A stretch of 64,000 nt of DNA from Trametes villosa (GCA_002964805.2 PUDQ02000014.1:744001-808000); one strand, 5' to 3'; numbered from the stretch's first letter, positions 29,804 through 41,447 are shown. Notes: generated by a model from the sequence alone, not told the origin. A program made the numbers and translations.

Positions 29804-32763
29804 CTACGAGAGGCGCATCCGCTTGGTGGGGCGTTCTTCTCCATCGGGCTCACTCTCAACACACGTGCGCATGTACACTATAGCCGCCCGACATACCCAG
29901 GCCACATCATCAACGGCCTCGAGCGCATCCACCATGTCCTCGGCACTCTTAGCGTGCGAAGCCCAAAGCCACCATGCGAGAGTGAGAACAACGAGGAAGA
30001 AACCGTTGCACCCACCCCGTGCAACGGTTCCCCAGTCAGCGGGGTCGATCGGCTCGACGCGGGGGAGAGGCCAGGATACGGGGTCGTCGGCGACGCGTAC
30101 CGTGGGCTGCAAGGAGCCCCACCATCGCTTCCAAGCGACCGCGAACTGTGCCGGTGACTTGATCTTTGGCAGCTTCTCGTATGAGCGATGATTCTTCATC
30201 CATACTTTGACCTCTTCAGGGCGGTGCTCAATCGCCAACCGTTTGTTCTCCTGTAGGGATATCAGTTATGTCATAGCATGCCGATTGATGAACACTCACC
30301 TGCCCGCCTGTGAGGCTCGCAGAGATCCTCTCGAACTCGAGCCAATCAGCGATTAAGCCCTTCCACCGATCGCCTCCCTCAACCAGCGCGAAGTACGTCA
30401 TGGCATCCGTCACCCATTCGGGCAGGTCGCCGCAGGCCGCAGTCTGGCCCGGCCCCGGACTGAGCGTGTGAGAGGGGGAGGCGGTGGGAGATGTCGTCGT
30501 GGCTGGAAGGGATGCCGGTGGACCGGAGGATGTTGTCAAGACAACCTGTGTTGACGGCGACGACGTAGGCGATGTCGACGTAGCCTGCTTGGCCGACGTC
30601 TCGGGGCCGGACAGCGGCGATAGGGAGGCGCGTGAACCGACGTCGTCAGGGCTTGAACCGGCCGTGGATGAGTCGACGATGGAGGTGTCGCTGGTGCCGG
30701 TAGTCCTACTTGCTCCTGGAGGCGCACCAATGAGTTCCGCAGGAGGGGGCGATGACGCAAGCGAGTTTGACGTGGGCGGGGGCGGGGGCGACGTGAGAGT
30801 CGTCAGCACGATCCCAGGTGTGGCTGCCGCCGTGGACGCAGCCGCCGAGGGCGTGGTCGTCGCCGCGGGCGTGGTCGTCTCCACGGGTGCAGTCGTCGCG
30901 GTCACTGTGGACGACACGGGCGTGGACGAGGCGGGCGTGGACGAGGCGGGCGTGGACGAGGCGGGCGTGGACGAGGCGGGCGCGGTCGTTGACGTGGAAG
31001 TAGTCGCAGGCGCACTAGATGCGACGACGGGTGAAGCCGCTACTCGCGCGTCCGATGACGAGCTAGGCGGTGGCTTCTGTCCAGCTGCGGGTGCGAGTGT
31101 CGAGCCCGGGGACGGATGGTCGGTGGAAGGAGCGAGCGAGGTAGTGGGAGCGGTCGATGCGGCGGCGGCGGCGGCAAGCCTGCTCCTGGTGGCTCGCGTG
31201 GTGGGAGCGCTGTCGGAAGCCACGCGCTTCTCCCGCTTCTTCCTCGGCTTCTCCGGTTGGATCGCTGCGGCCGCGTCGCCCAGTCCCAGCGATTCGAAAA
31301 GCTCTCTGTTGTTCGCCATGGTGGCCTCACGCAGGTCGTCGTAACTGGTGGCCCGCTTCTTCTCACGTTTCTTCCTGCCCTTGGTCTTCTTCGCCCCATT
31401 GGACTCCGTGTTTCCTGCGAACAACCCGAGCTGTCAGCGACATCCTTCTCCAATTTGCTGGCAACAACACCTACCGTCTGGCGCATCGGAAGCGGGATGA
31501 GCACCGGGAAGGGCGGAAGAGGCGGTAGAGGGAGAGGAAGGGGTCGAGGAGCCATCAGGGGAGGTGCTACGCGACGGCACCGCCTCATCGTCTCCCGCGG
31601 CTAGGTACGCAGTCTTCAGGCGTTGACCGATGTCCGAAGCTGACGAACAGACGGTCAGAACAAATAGAACACATAGCATACGACAGCACTCACGATAGCA
31701 GCTGACAATGAACTTGTTGAACGCTTCCACCAGCTCTTCCCACTTCGAGGTCGCATCCGGGAGCGTGTTTCCAAGATTCATGGTCTCCCCTTGATGAACG
31801 CTGCACCAACACAACCATCGGTACGTCGGCTTAAACATAGGTGTAACAGTAACTGAAGTACTTACAAGATGGCGGAGAACTCTCCTGTATCAGGGCGGGG
31901 CCCACCGACGAGGACTGTGCCCTTCCACCCGGTCTGCTCCTCCACGCGCTCTAGGACGGCCTGAAGAGACTTCGGCAGCACTCCTATGGCGCTATAGGAA
32001 GCTTGTCGTTAGCATCCAACCCATACCCTATCAGGAAAAGAAAGGTACGCACTCTTTGATGCTTTGGGCTCGTTTGGCCAGCTCGACCTTCGGAGCCCCC
32101 TCGCCGTCGCCGTCATCATCGTCCTCGATGAAGTCGTCAAGTCCGGTCGCCTCGGGTGCCTTGTTACGGAACTCCTCGACCTCCAGCTTCACTTCGTCCG
32201 ACTCCTCCTTCAGCCGCTCCGCCGCGCGCGCGCAGGCGAACTTCCACCACGCGTCGGGCGCGGACGCGTCGTCGCCTTCGTCCGCGTGATCCTCGACGAA
32301 CTGCGTTAGATAGTCCTCGTAGTCCTTCCGGATCTCGGGCATAATCCTCTTCTTGTGAAGGTGCATGTACGCCTGGTACGCGTGGCGGCGGCCCGTCCTC
32401 TTGGGGATCAGATCAAGTCCGCCCGTGCCGCCCTTCTTGGACGCCTTCCCGTCGCATCGGTTCCAGAACCAAACCGGGAATTGCTTTGTACATGCCACAA
32501 GTGAGTACCGGTGATACGAGGGCATACCGCCGCTAACTCACCTTCATGCGTTTCGCCTTTGACACCAAGTTCCCGTCTTCGTCGAGCATAGATTCGCGCT
32601 CCTTCCCCGTCGTCGGGTCCTTCCAGAACTCGTCGAAATAGGCCTGCCGTTCCCGTTTGATGAAGCCCCTTGTATCGTTTTTGGCCTGCGCAGCGTGGAA
32701 GCCCGGTACGCGCGCCTCGAGCCAGGCGAGCTGGGCTGGCGGGGCCCACGGACGTCGGCCCAT
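29804..32763 (-). CDS. KDZ-associated partner protein, seven exons, unknown function, one apparent frameshift
   Basis: Exons 32763-32542, 32483-32053, 31991-31867, 31800-31694, 31639-31475, 31414-30300 and 30250-29804; introns 49-66 bp with GT-AG ends. Every exon joins in phase except exon 3, which is one base short: GWKG and VLVGGPRPDTGEF lie in different frames around 31918-31924. The total of 2612 bases is one short of 871 codons. Either this copy is broken or a base is missing. Features: DNA-binding-like basic start, FIEDDDD acidic patch, a KKTKGRKKREKK basic run, a long Ser/Thr/Pro/Ala-rich stretch with a 15 bp repeat (30916-30985, PASST units), and a conserved Trp-rich end (WMKNHRSYEKLPKI...WKRWWGSLQP; NGFFLVVLTLAWWLW). 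From memory such proteins often neighbour KDZ transposases in mushroom genomes; role unknown. Confidence 0.7.
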
Positions 32764-33100
32764 GGTACACGAGATTTGGGGTTACAGCGAGGCGAAGGGC
32801 ACACGCCTGAGGGCCAGCGGTATTATAATAAGGTGCGCACGGGCCCCTACGAACTGGTAGGCTCGATCATCCGATACGAGAGCCCGTCTGATTGGTTCCT
32901 CATCACAGGTATCGCAAGGTCTCGTTCCCTGGCGGCACATATATATACCTGATCGGGTGATCTACGCCCTCCAGCAGCCTCTCCCACTCCTGCCGCGCTG
33001 AAGGCTCTCTATTTCATTGCGCCCGCGCGATTCCACAGTAAGTGTGTTCCCTTGCAGCCGCTCTCCGTTGACTAATGTGTTTATTGAGTTACTAGCTAGT
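32764..33100. promoter_or_regulatory. Divergent promoter region with a probable 5' UTR intron
   Basis: 337 bp separates the partner gene (minus) from the RNase H1-N-like gene (plus). A GTAAGT donor (about 33040), TTGACTAATG branch-like sequence and TTACTAG acceptor (about 33096) suggest a 57 bp intron in the leader of the plus gene. No TATA box is obvious. Confidence 0.4.
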
Positions 33101-33836
33101 ATGAGACGTCCGGAGGCTCCCTCAGAGCGCGGAGACGGCGCGGAGCCTCTCCCCGACCTGTCGCAGCTCACGATCTCCCCTCCGACGCCATCACTCCTTC
33201 TCGGCGACGGCCAGGTCGAGCCCGACTCCCCCTATCCCCTGGCCACCCCTCTCCCGGACGTCGCCGCCCTCCCGGTCTCCCCACAGCGCGCCCCTGCGCG
33301 ACGCCCGCCTCGCGCTGAGACCGCTTCCGCGCCCCCGGCGATTAACGTCGTCGTGCACGCCACTCGCGCGAAGATCTCCATCAACGAGAACCCGCCGTCG
33401 TCTCCGCGTAAGAGCGGACGCGGCTACCGCGCGCAGACTCCCGCGACTCCTTCGGCGTCCTCGGTATCGGAGTCCGTCTCCGCTGGCGAAGCTTTCGGAG
33501 GCCAAGAGGCCTCGCCCGCGCCGTCCTTTACGATGCGCGGAGGCGGCAAGGTCATTCCCTGGAATGCTGCCCGTAAGTATTTCGACTGCTGTTTCTCACC
33601 TGCACTAACACTCTTCTTTAGTCGAGCACATAGCCCCGCGTGACCCGAGACACACGCAGAAGTGGTACGTGATCACCGCGGGGCTACGCGTCGGGATATG
33701 GAAGTCCTGGCTAGCCATGGAGGACTACATCGATGTGGAGGGGAGACGGTACCAGTCGTACCCGCGTCACGAGGACGCTGAGAAGGATTATTACGACGCC
33801 AAGCGTGAGGGGCGCGTCCGGCTGCTCATTAGGTAG
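33101..33836 (+). CDS. RNase H1 N-terminal (RHBD/viroplasmin-like) domain protein, two exons
   Basis: Exons 33101-33572 and 33622-33836 with a 49 bp intron (GTAAGT...TTTAG); 687 coding bases, 228 aa. Residues 1-160 are Pro/Ser/Ala-rich and probably disordered. The C-terminal part reads KWYVITAGLRVGIWKSW...VEGRRYQSYPRHEDAEKDY, a good fit by eye to the RNase H1 N-terminal hybrid-binding domain (a small domain that binds RNA-DNA hybrid or dsRNA). No RNase H catalytic domain follows. It sits between the partner gene and the transposase, inside the KDZ repeat arrays, so it is probably cargo or an accessory factor. The start is the first ATG after the leader intron; an upstream open frame exists but has no ATG. 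Confidence 0.75.
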
Positions 33837-34587
33837 TTTCCCCACGAATACATGTGCTGCCCCTCTCAGTCGTTCGTCGTCCGGTGTGCCGTGCAGACTA
33901 CCGGTTCGCCGTCCGCTACAAGCAATACAGTCACCTATAGCAACTTATCTAGTGCTTCCCTATCACGCCGTTTCAAAATTGAATGATATCTCGCAGATGA
34001 TCGTATGGTACTGTCTGTCGCGCGCCAGAAGGAATGCCACATATACGAAGTGCTCGCAAACTGACCTACCGGTGGCGTCTGGGTCGAGATGCGATACCCT
34101 ACTAGTACTAACCACCGCTCGTGCCGACTCTAGGGGCTGCACATTCTGAAAACGGAATACTGGTGTGCACTGTATGTATGTACGTAGCTCTATGCTGTGC
34201 GTGTGCCGAATCAGACTGGGATACTCGGAGTTTCGAAAGCGTGAGTAGTAGCGTTCGGTTCGGATGTGGCGTTGGGATGACCGGCGCGGCGGCAGGGGCG
34301 CACCCGCTTCTACTGAGCTCGCGCGAACAAGGCTGTTGCACTTGTGCATCCGGGAACTCACCTTGAGGGCTCTATTTACTGTATCTGAGTATCTCTGAAT
34401 ATGTATCTATTTTTTCGGGGGCACGGTATCGCCAGGAGTGTGATAGATCTGTATGGGCGGCGAACACCAGTGCCAGTGCACGATCCGCGAGCTGCAGTGC
34501 ACTGGCGCTTACAGTGTGGCCGCTCGCTCGAGCAGTCCACCAGGCCGCCGCTCGTTCGTCCTCTCTCCCTGGTACTAGTCCAGCAAA
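33837..34587. other. Spacer upstream of the KDZ transposase
   Basis: About 750 bp with no ORF that continues or splices. It probably carries the transposase promoter; no firm element could be named. Confidence 0.4.
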
Positions 34588-37500
34588 ATGCCACCAGGAA
34601 ACAAACGTTCTGGGTCTCCGCGCCCGTCAAAACCCCGTAAGAGCTCCAAGAAGACCCACATCATGACGATTAGCACCGCGCCGCCAGCCTCGGCCGCGTC
34701 TACCAGTTCTGCCAGTGCCGGCTCGGGCGAAGTCAACGTACATAACTTCACCTACCACACATCCACAAGCGGCCGACTAAGTCACCGTGCTAGTCGGCGC
34801 CAGGTGACGCCTTACCCCGGAGAGGGAATATTTGCGAAAAACCTCGACGCACCGTGCGACGACCCCTCGGCGACCCATTCGGCGGACGCCGTCCTCGATG
34901 ACTTCCCGGTTGAGGACTCCCACTCACATCCTGCGAATCCGGCGATATCTTCAATGAAGAAAAGGAAGCGGCGCGTGCGCTCGGATCTCAAAGCTGCTGT
35001 ATGGTATTGAGTCTGTTCACTGCGATGTACGGCTGATGCTGTTTTGTTAGAGCAAGGTCCGAGAGTGGCTCCCTTTCAGGAGCGATTTCCTCGACGAGAT
35101 GCTCCGTTTCGAGGGGTGTGAGGATCCCGTCGAAGACGGCGCCGTGCCTTGCCAGGAATGCGAAACGCCGGGCGCGAACATACGCTGTCGGGACTGCCAC
35201 ACGCGCGAAGTCCTATACTGCAAGGACTGCATCCTCGCCCGGCATCAAATACACCTCCCGCTCCATCGAATTGAGGTAGGTACTATCAGTTTTCAATTCA
35301 TATACTGAGGCTGACATTGAATCTGCTCAACAGATCTGGGAGGGCACACGCTTCGTTCGGAAGACGTTGCGCGATCTCGGCGCGGTCGTCCAGCTAGGGC
35401 ACAAGGACGGCACATGCGCGTCGCCGGCCGATGTCACTCGACGCGTCATTGTAGCGGATATCTTAGGCGTGCAAGCCGTGGAGATCCGCTTCTGCGAATG
35501 TCTTGACGAAGGCGGCGACTTCACGTGCGAATGGGCGCAACTACTCCGTCGGGGCTGGTTCCCGGCAACCACAAACCGCCCGGCGACCGCATTCACGTTT
35601 CAACTGCTGGACACCTTCCAGGAGATGAACTTCCAAGGGAAGGTCAATCTCTACGACTTTTGGAAGACCATCGAACGACTCACGGATAACTCTGGCACGG
35701 GCACCTTTGTGAGTGCTGGCTGCCCGGTTTCGTCCCGTCTCGACTGTATTACAGTCATACTGACATACTATGTCCAGAACCGATACAAACAGCTTTCGCA
35801 CGCCGTCCGCCTGTGGCGGCATCTTACGATGTTGAAGCGGTTTGGGCGCGGACACGATCCGGGAGGACCAAGCGCGACGAACGCCGGAGGCCTCGCGCTG
35901 GAGTGTGCGGCGTGCCCGCACCCGGGGAAGAACCTGCCCGACGGTTGGGAGAACGCGCCTGTCGATGTCAAGTACGTATCCAGACCATCTCCGAACGCTT
36001 GGGCTGTACTGACAATGTGACACTTATAGATGGCTTTACACGTTGTTTCTCATGATTGACGCGAACTTCCGGGCGCGGTGCAAGGACCGGAACCTCGACA
36101 ACTTCGAGCTTGCTTCCGGATGGTCCTATTACGTCGAAGAATCACGGTATCTGGCTCACGTCAACAAGTGTGCGCATCGCAAGGAGGTACGTATTCTCGG
36201 CGGATGCGGATGGTACTGCCGTTGACCCGATTGCAGGACAACACGTGCTCGGCCGAGCATAGCGCTATCACCAAGGCTCACCTGCAACGCGAGGGGTACG
36301 TTGCCTCAGGTATCGGCGCCGTGTTGTGCGCGCGCCACGCGCTTGTCCGGAGGAACGGCGCCGGAGACCTGCAGCTGGGCGAGAGGTACGGACACATTTT
36401 TATTCGTTTCGTAGTGTGGACTAACCCTGTCCTTATTAAGGCAAGCTAACATGGACTACTTGGTATTTTCGACCGTCCTAGGTGTGGTTCTAGCCCTCCT
36501 GTTCTCCTACGACATTGCATGCCAATGGTACAAGCACCTGTTCAAGCGCATGGCAGAAGACTTTCCGCCGGAAATGCACATCGATCGATCGAAGGTGAGC
36601 GAAATCAGATTCGCCATCCCCAAGAAGCACTTCCGGGTGCACGGCCCGAATCACTCCCGCTTTTCGCTCAACTACCTCCCGCGGGTCGGACGCACGTACG
36701 GGGAGGGTATCGAAACGCAGTGGGGGGTCATGAATCCCCTCGCTTTGAGCACCCGCGAGATGAGCCCCGGTATGCGCCATGAGGTATTCAACGACCACTG
36801 GGGCGCTTGGAACTGGCAGAAGACCACTGGATTCGGTGAGTCACGAGAGTCTGCATCAACCACATGCTTGGGTGATCGAACTGACCGATCTTCCAGCGGA
36901 ATTCTTCCTGCATGCTCTCGAAGTGGCACACGTCATGCAAACGTATCAGCAGCGATCATTCAACGATTACTCCGGCACGTTCGACCGGAAGGTGGTGCGA
37001 GAGTGGGAAGCCATGGTCCAGGCCTGGGAGCGCGATCCCAGCAATCCCGATCCGTTCGAGGAGCCGACGTCGAGTGAGTGCTCGATGTACGCGCTTATGT
37101 GGATGTTCGGCACCCTAACTCCATAGAATCCTTCAGCTATATCGTATGCTACCGCCAAGAAGGAACTCAATGAGCAGGAGGCTCTCGAAGCCCGCGCGGG
37201 GACGCTCCCCGCGCATGATGTCACCCCGGGCGTCTTCCTCCAACTCGGGCTCGAAATCGAAGATCAGCAGTACGTGGCAACGACATTCTACGCTGCTGAT
37301 TGGCCGATAACATTATTACTGGCTGTCAGACGCGCCCTGCGCGCTCGCGCGGCGTCCGGGACGAGCGTATCGGAATTGGCCGGGCAGCAGGAGAAGCGCA
37401 ACGCGCTCATGCGTCGCATTGACTCGTGGCAGGCGACGCAGGATGTTCACATGCCCGTTGTCTCGTCGCTGCGCGATGCACCCTCCGACTCTCTCTCCCC

Positions 37501-38488
37501 GGGCGCGCCCACAGCGCCTACGGCAACGCCCAAGGCTGAAGACGCGAAACTCTGGCTACCCTCTGCTCTACCCGCTCCTCTCCGCGCGCTCGCATCTCTC
37601 GGTGGCCTATGCCGCAAGGAAACCCGACTTCGGCTCGCGCAGCTCTCGGATAGCCTCGACGACATCCGGCGGGTCCGTCGTGTCCTGGCCGCGATCTCCG
37701 ATTACAACAAAACGAACGTCGCAGGAAGCGGCCAGCGGCCGGCTACGCGAATGCACAACCTCTACACCCGATTCCGCGCGAAAGAACGGCGCTCGGTCAA
37801 CCGATATCGAGCTGCGCGCGCGGCGATGGAAGCTCTCGATCCGGCAGGCGACTGGGGTGCGACTTACCGCCCTCTCCTCGACGACGACCTACGCGGTCCT
37901 CGCAAGCAGGACGACGACCTCGATGGAGTCGCGGTGCCAAGCGAGGGTAGGTATCAGATCAGCTGGATCTGGCTTACCCCGGGCGCGAACCGAGGCACCC
38001 AGGACGCGGCGCAAATCGCCTCGGCCAAGGAGTTTTCCATCAGCATGCGCGCCGAATGGGCGCGAAGCCGCGCGCGCGCGAATCGTTGGGGGGAAGAGGT
38101 GAAGTTGCTGGTCGAAGAGATGCGGCGGGTTATAACGTATTGTAAGTGGCGTGCTACATGGTGGCGCGAGCAGGCGGGGCGGCGGAGTGGGGAGGTGAGC
38201 ACAGCGTTGGGTCGTGGGCTGGCGGTATACGCGGAGAAGCAGGCATCGGTCTTCGACGGCCTTGCCGCGCGATGCGGGGGGAGATGGTACTCCTACCTCA
38301 AGACGCGTCGCGCGGTTCCCGAGTGGCTTCAGACCTACGCCGGCGTAGCCGTGCCGTACCGTCCGCGGCGCTCGCTGTTGAAAGGGCTGCGGGACACTGT
38401 TGCTTTCGAGATTGACGATGCGGCTAGCGACTCCGGCCCCGACTCGTCAGAGGACGAGTCGGATAGTAGTAACTCTCGCTTTGGATAG
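34588..38488 (+). CDS. KDZ transposase with CxC2-like cysteine cluster, ten exons, apparently intact
   Basis: Exons 34588-34998, 35051-35275, 35334-35708, 35778-35971, 36030-36186, 36237-36385, 36441-36835, 36897-37073, 37137-37269, 37330-38488. They total 3375 bases, 1124 aa plus stop; all nine introns (50-69 bp) are GT-AG and in phase. Order: basic Ser-rich N-terminus; CxC2-like cysteine cluster (about 138-215, CQEC...RCRDC...YCKDC...H...PLHRIE); KDZ core with WLYTLFLMIDANF (Asp about 412), FSYDIACQW (Asp about 528) and GEGIETQWG (Glu about 595), the likely RNase H-fold DDE residues; a C-terminal helical region and an acidic Ser tail. This family was described in basidiomycetes, where it often accompanies TET/JBP genes; none is seen here. 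The catalytic triad is an inference from motif positions. Confidence 0.9.
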
Positions 38489-39089
38489 ACTTATGTATAA
38501 TACATGTATGTTATGTCCCTCATATCGTCTGAACTGGGACCGTCTTGTTTTGTTGGCAAATCAGACATGTTCGGTTACAATCAATGGGTATGGCCCGTGT
38601 GACTAAGTCCGCGGTCCCAGAGCGCTAGCGCCTTGGGCGCCTATGACTTAGCCGAAGACGGAATGCTGTGTCTGATATCCGCAGGAGCAGCAGTCACTCC
38701 TTATCAACATGACACGATGCCAGCACGGGCGTTCAGTATGGCTTCCGTATAAGGAAACCATACTGATGTCTGTCACAACATGCTTACACACACCCTTCAA
38801 ACTGGTTTGAAGCCTCAATCTAAGCTACCCTGATCCCTGGCTGGTTACAACACATTATCCGGGAGCATGCACTAAAGGAAAGCGGCCAGTAGGTACATTT
38901 TACAAATTCTCAATGTCAATGAGCATGTGAAGCTCTAAACATCAGCAAGAGCTGGAAGGAGGCAATAGAGCTGTAGAATGGAAGGTACTGTGCATCCAGC
39001 CAAATTGAATATTGTAACGCATACCTGTTGCACAGGCAATGGGAACTGATTGGAAATCTGCTGGCATGGGTTGCTGAAGTATGTGTGCT
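38489..39089. other. KDZ 3' flank, non-coding
   Basis: 600 bp after the transposase stop without a gene or clear repeat, leading into the terminal array. Confidence 0.5.
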
Positions 39090-39905
39090 GATCAAATATG
39101 TGAATGTAATTGGGTCACGAGCTGTCCCGATGCAAAAATGATATAAACATACGAACCAGCCAAATATGCACCTGCATTAGATACACAATGGTGAGCCCGT
39201 GCTACGGGCTGCCGTGGTTAATTATGTAATCGTACAAATGTGCTACGGGCTGCCCTAGTCAAATACGTGATTGTGCAAACGTGCTACGGGCTACCCTGGT
39301 CAAATACGTGATTGTACAAACGTGCTACGGGCTGCCCTGATCAAATACGTGATTGTACAAACCAGCCAAATATGCGCCCTGATCAGATACGTGATTGTAC
39401 AAACGTGCTACGGGCTGCCCTGAGCAAATACGTGATTGTACAAACGTGCTACGGGCTGCCCTGATCAAATACATGATTGTACAAACCAGCCAAATATGTG
39501 CCCTGATCAAATACGTGATTGTACAAACATGCTACGGGCTGCCGTGGTTAATTATGTAATCGTACAAATGTGCTACGGGCTGCCCTGGTCAAATACGTGA
39601 TTGTACAAACCAGCCAAATATGCGCCCTGATCAAATACGTGATTGTACAAATGTGCTAGAAGCTCCCCTGATCAAATACGTGATTGTACAAATGTGCTAG
39701 AAGCTCCCCTGGTCAAATACGTGATTGTACAAATGTGCTAGAAGCTCCCCCGGTCAAATACGTGATTGTACAAACCTGCCAAATATGCGCCCTGATCAAA
39801 TACGTGATTGTACAAATGTGCTAGAAGCTCCCCTGGTCAAATACGTGATTGTACAAACCTGCCAAATATGCGCCCTGATCAAATACGTGATTGTACAAAC
39901 CAGCT
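39090..39905 (+). repeat. Right terminal repeat array of the KDZ element
   Basis: About 17 units of 40-43 bp. Each has a constant core (TCAAATACGTGATTGTACAA) and one of three alternating tails (GTGCTACGGGCTGCCC, CCAGCCAAATATGCGCC, GTGCTAGAAGCTCCCC). Longer blocks are repeated, so the array has higher-order structure. The same units in reverse orientation flank the left side (29412-29545). Confidence 0.85.
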
Positions 39906-40079
39906 TAAGAGGCCCCCACCCATTTATAATGATTAACAGAGTTGGTCTGGTTCCCTATACAATGATTTAATATAATGGTGGTGCAGGGAATAAAGAAATA
40001 TAATGAGTGACCACAGAATACACATTGTTCCTACCAGGTAGGTGGGGAATTATAAAATAATGGGGGCAACCACAAGTGA
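39906..40079. other. Short AT-rich junction
   Basis: 174 bp between the KDZ array and truncated element C. No feature recognised. Confidence 0.4.
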
Positions 40080-41062
40080 CCCTTCGGACCACCGACAGGT
40101 CCGATAGGCCCTCCGAGCGGAGCAACGTCCGCGAGCCGGACCAGTTCGACGGAACGGACCCCAACAAGCTCCGCCTCTTCTTCGCTCAACTGGAACTCGT
40201 CTTCAAAGCGCGTCCTCGGACCTTCAACTCCGAAGAGCGGAAGGTCACCTACGCCATCTCCTACCTCAAGGGGACCGCGCTGCAATGGTTCGAGCCGTAC
40301 CTCCTAGAAGGCAACTCCGACTCTCCCCCGCTGTTCATGTCCGACTACGAGGCCTTCCAGGACGAACTCCGCGTCAACTTCGGACCTTACGACGTGTCCG
40401 GAGCTGCGGAGCACGAACTCATGAACCTCCGCATGACCGAGAACCAGCATATCGCGAAGTATATCACTCAGTTCACCCGCCTCGCGACTCAGGTCCGCTG
40501 GGGCAACGCGCCACTCCGATACCAGTTCTACGACGGACTTCCCAACCGTTTGAAGGACCGTATCTCCGACGTTGGGAAGCCCAACACCCTCATCGGACTT
40601 CGCGATCTTGCTCAGTCTATCGACAACCGCTACTGGGAGCGGCGTACCGAGCAGAACCGCGATTCGGGCAGCTCCAAGTCCGACAACAAGTCCAAGGGCT
40701 CCTCCGACAGGACACCGCGCAAGTCCGGGGGCTACTCCGCGCCTGCCGCGCAGTCCTCCGGGGCGTCCTCCTCCAGGTCCGCCTCCTCCGGCACTCCGAA
40801 GTCCAACTCCGGCAACAAGTCTCCCCCGAAGCCGTACGCGGACAAGCTGGGCAAGGACGGCAAGTTGACCAAGGAGGAACGTCAGCGGCGCTTCGCGAAC
40901 AACCTCTGCCTCTTCTGCGGCGGCGCGGGGCACACCGCCTCCGTTTGTCCAAAGAGGTCTTCCTCCGCGGCTAAAGGCAGAGCAGCGCAAGCTGCTCCGC
41001 CTGCTCCGCCTCTCCCGCCCGCGGCGGCCAAGATCGAGGCCGTCCCCGAGGCAAAAAACTAG
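40080..41062 (+). CDS. gag: Element C Gag, N-terminally truncated
   Basis: Capsid and nucleocapsid protein. The preserved part begins around SERSNVREPDQFDG and holds the retrotransposon-gag domain (FFAQLELVFKARP, LKGTALQWFEPYL, YITQFTRLATQVRWG, YQFYDGLPNRLKD), a Ser/Gly/Lys-rich linker, and a CX2CX4HX4C zinc knuckle (CLFCGGAGHTASVC, about 40906-40950). It ends ...GCA AAA AAC TAG at 41062. It is related to element B Gag, which has lost the knuckle. The frame is open from 40076, but the true start is missing. Confidence 0.85.
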
Positions 41063-41121
41063 TCCGCGGTCCTCCGAACTCCGTACCCGTCGAGGACCGC
41101 GTTGACTCCTCCGGTACGGAG
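41053..41121 (+). promoter_or_regulatory. Programmed -1 frameshift signal: A AAA AAC plus H-type pseudoknot
   Basis: In the gag frame the heptamer A AAA AAC (41053-41059) directly precedes the stop TAG (41060-41062). The protease frame is -1 relative to gag and is open across this point. After a 6-nt spacer, GCGGTCCTC (41066-41074) pairs with GAGGACCGC (41092-41100), 9 bp. The loop segment CTCCGTACC (41079-41087) pairs with GGTACGGAG (41113-41121), also 9 bp. Loops are 4, 4 and 12 nt. Heptamer, spacing and pseudoknot match the textbook retroviral -1 frameshift arrangement. Seen directly in sequence; function untested. Confidence 0.88.
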
Positions 41122-41447
41122 GTCACCCTCAGGCTCAACGCGTCCGCTCTTTCCGATCCCATGTCCCTCCATATTTCCCTCTTCTCCGACTCTATTCCGA
41201 CTCCGTTCCGTGCCCTCATAGACTCGGGTTTGTCGCATTGTTTCGTGGACTCCGACTTCGCGGACAAGCACGAACTCCGAACCAGCTCCGTTCCTCCGCT
41301 CCGACTACATCTCTTCGACGGCACGTCCAATCAATACATCTCTAGTACTGTGTCCCTTCCTGTACATTTCCCTTCCGGTGAAGTCCTCAATATAGATTTC
41401 TATGTTACCCCGCTCGACAAGTCCGTCTCCGCCGTTCTGGGATACAG

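Larger units (their letters stand above)
29412..39905. mobile_element. KDZ transposon with three genes and inverted subterminal repeat arrays
   Basis: A 10.5 kb unit bounded by the same short repeats in opposite orientation: 29412-29545 on the left and about 39090-39905 on the right (unit: TGATCAAATACGTGATTGTA plus CAAACGTGCTACGGGCTGCCC or CAAACCAGCCAAATATGCGCC). It holds a minus-strand partner gene, a plus-strand RNase H1-N-like gene and a plus-strand KDZ transposase. The exact ends and a target duplication were not found; the left end is cut by Gy1. Confidence 0.7.

Noticed and set aside
30484..31344. 286-codon plus ORF across the KDZ partner gene
   Set aside because: Val/Gly/Asp-rich mirror of the Ser/Thr/Pro-rich exon 6 on the minus strand, whose splice sites fit.
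29804..32763. TET/JBP dioxygenase partner for the KDZ transposase
   Set aside because: Neither neighbouring gene has the HxD...H and Arg motifs of TET/JBP enzymes.
39090..39905. Regularly spaced repeats resembling a CRISPR array
   Set aside because: The units are continuous tandem repeats with only three alternating tails, mirrored at 29.4 kb, in a eukaryotic sequence. There are no unique spacers and no cas genes.
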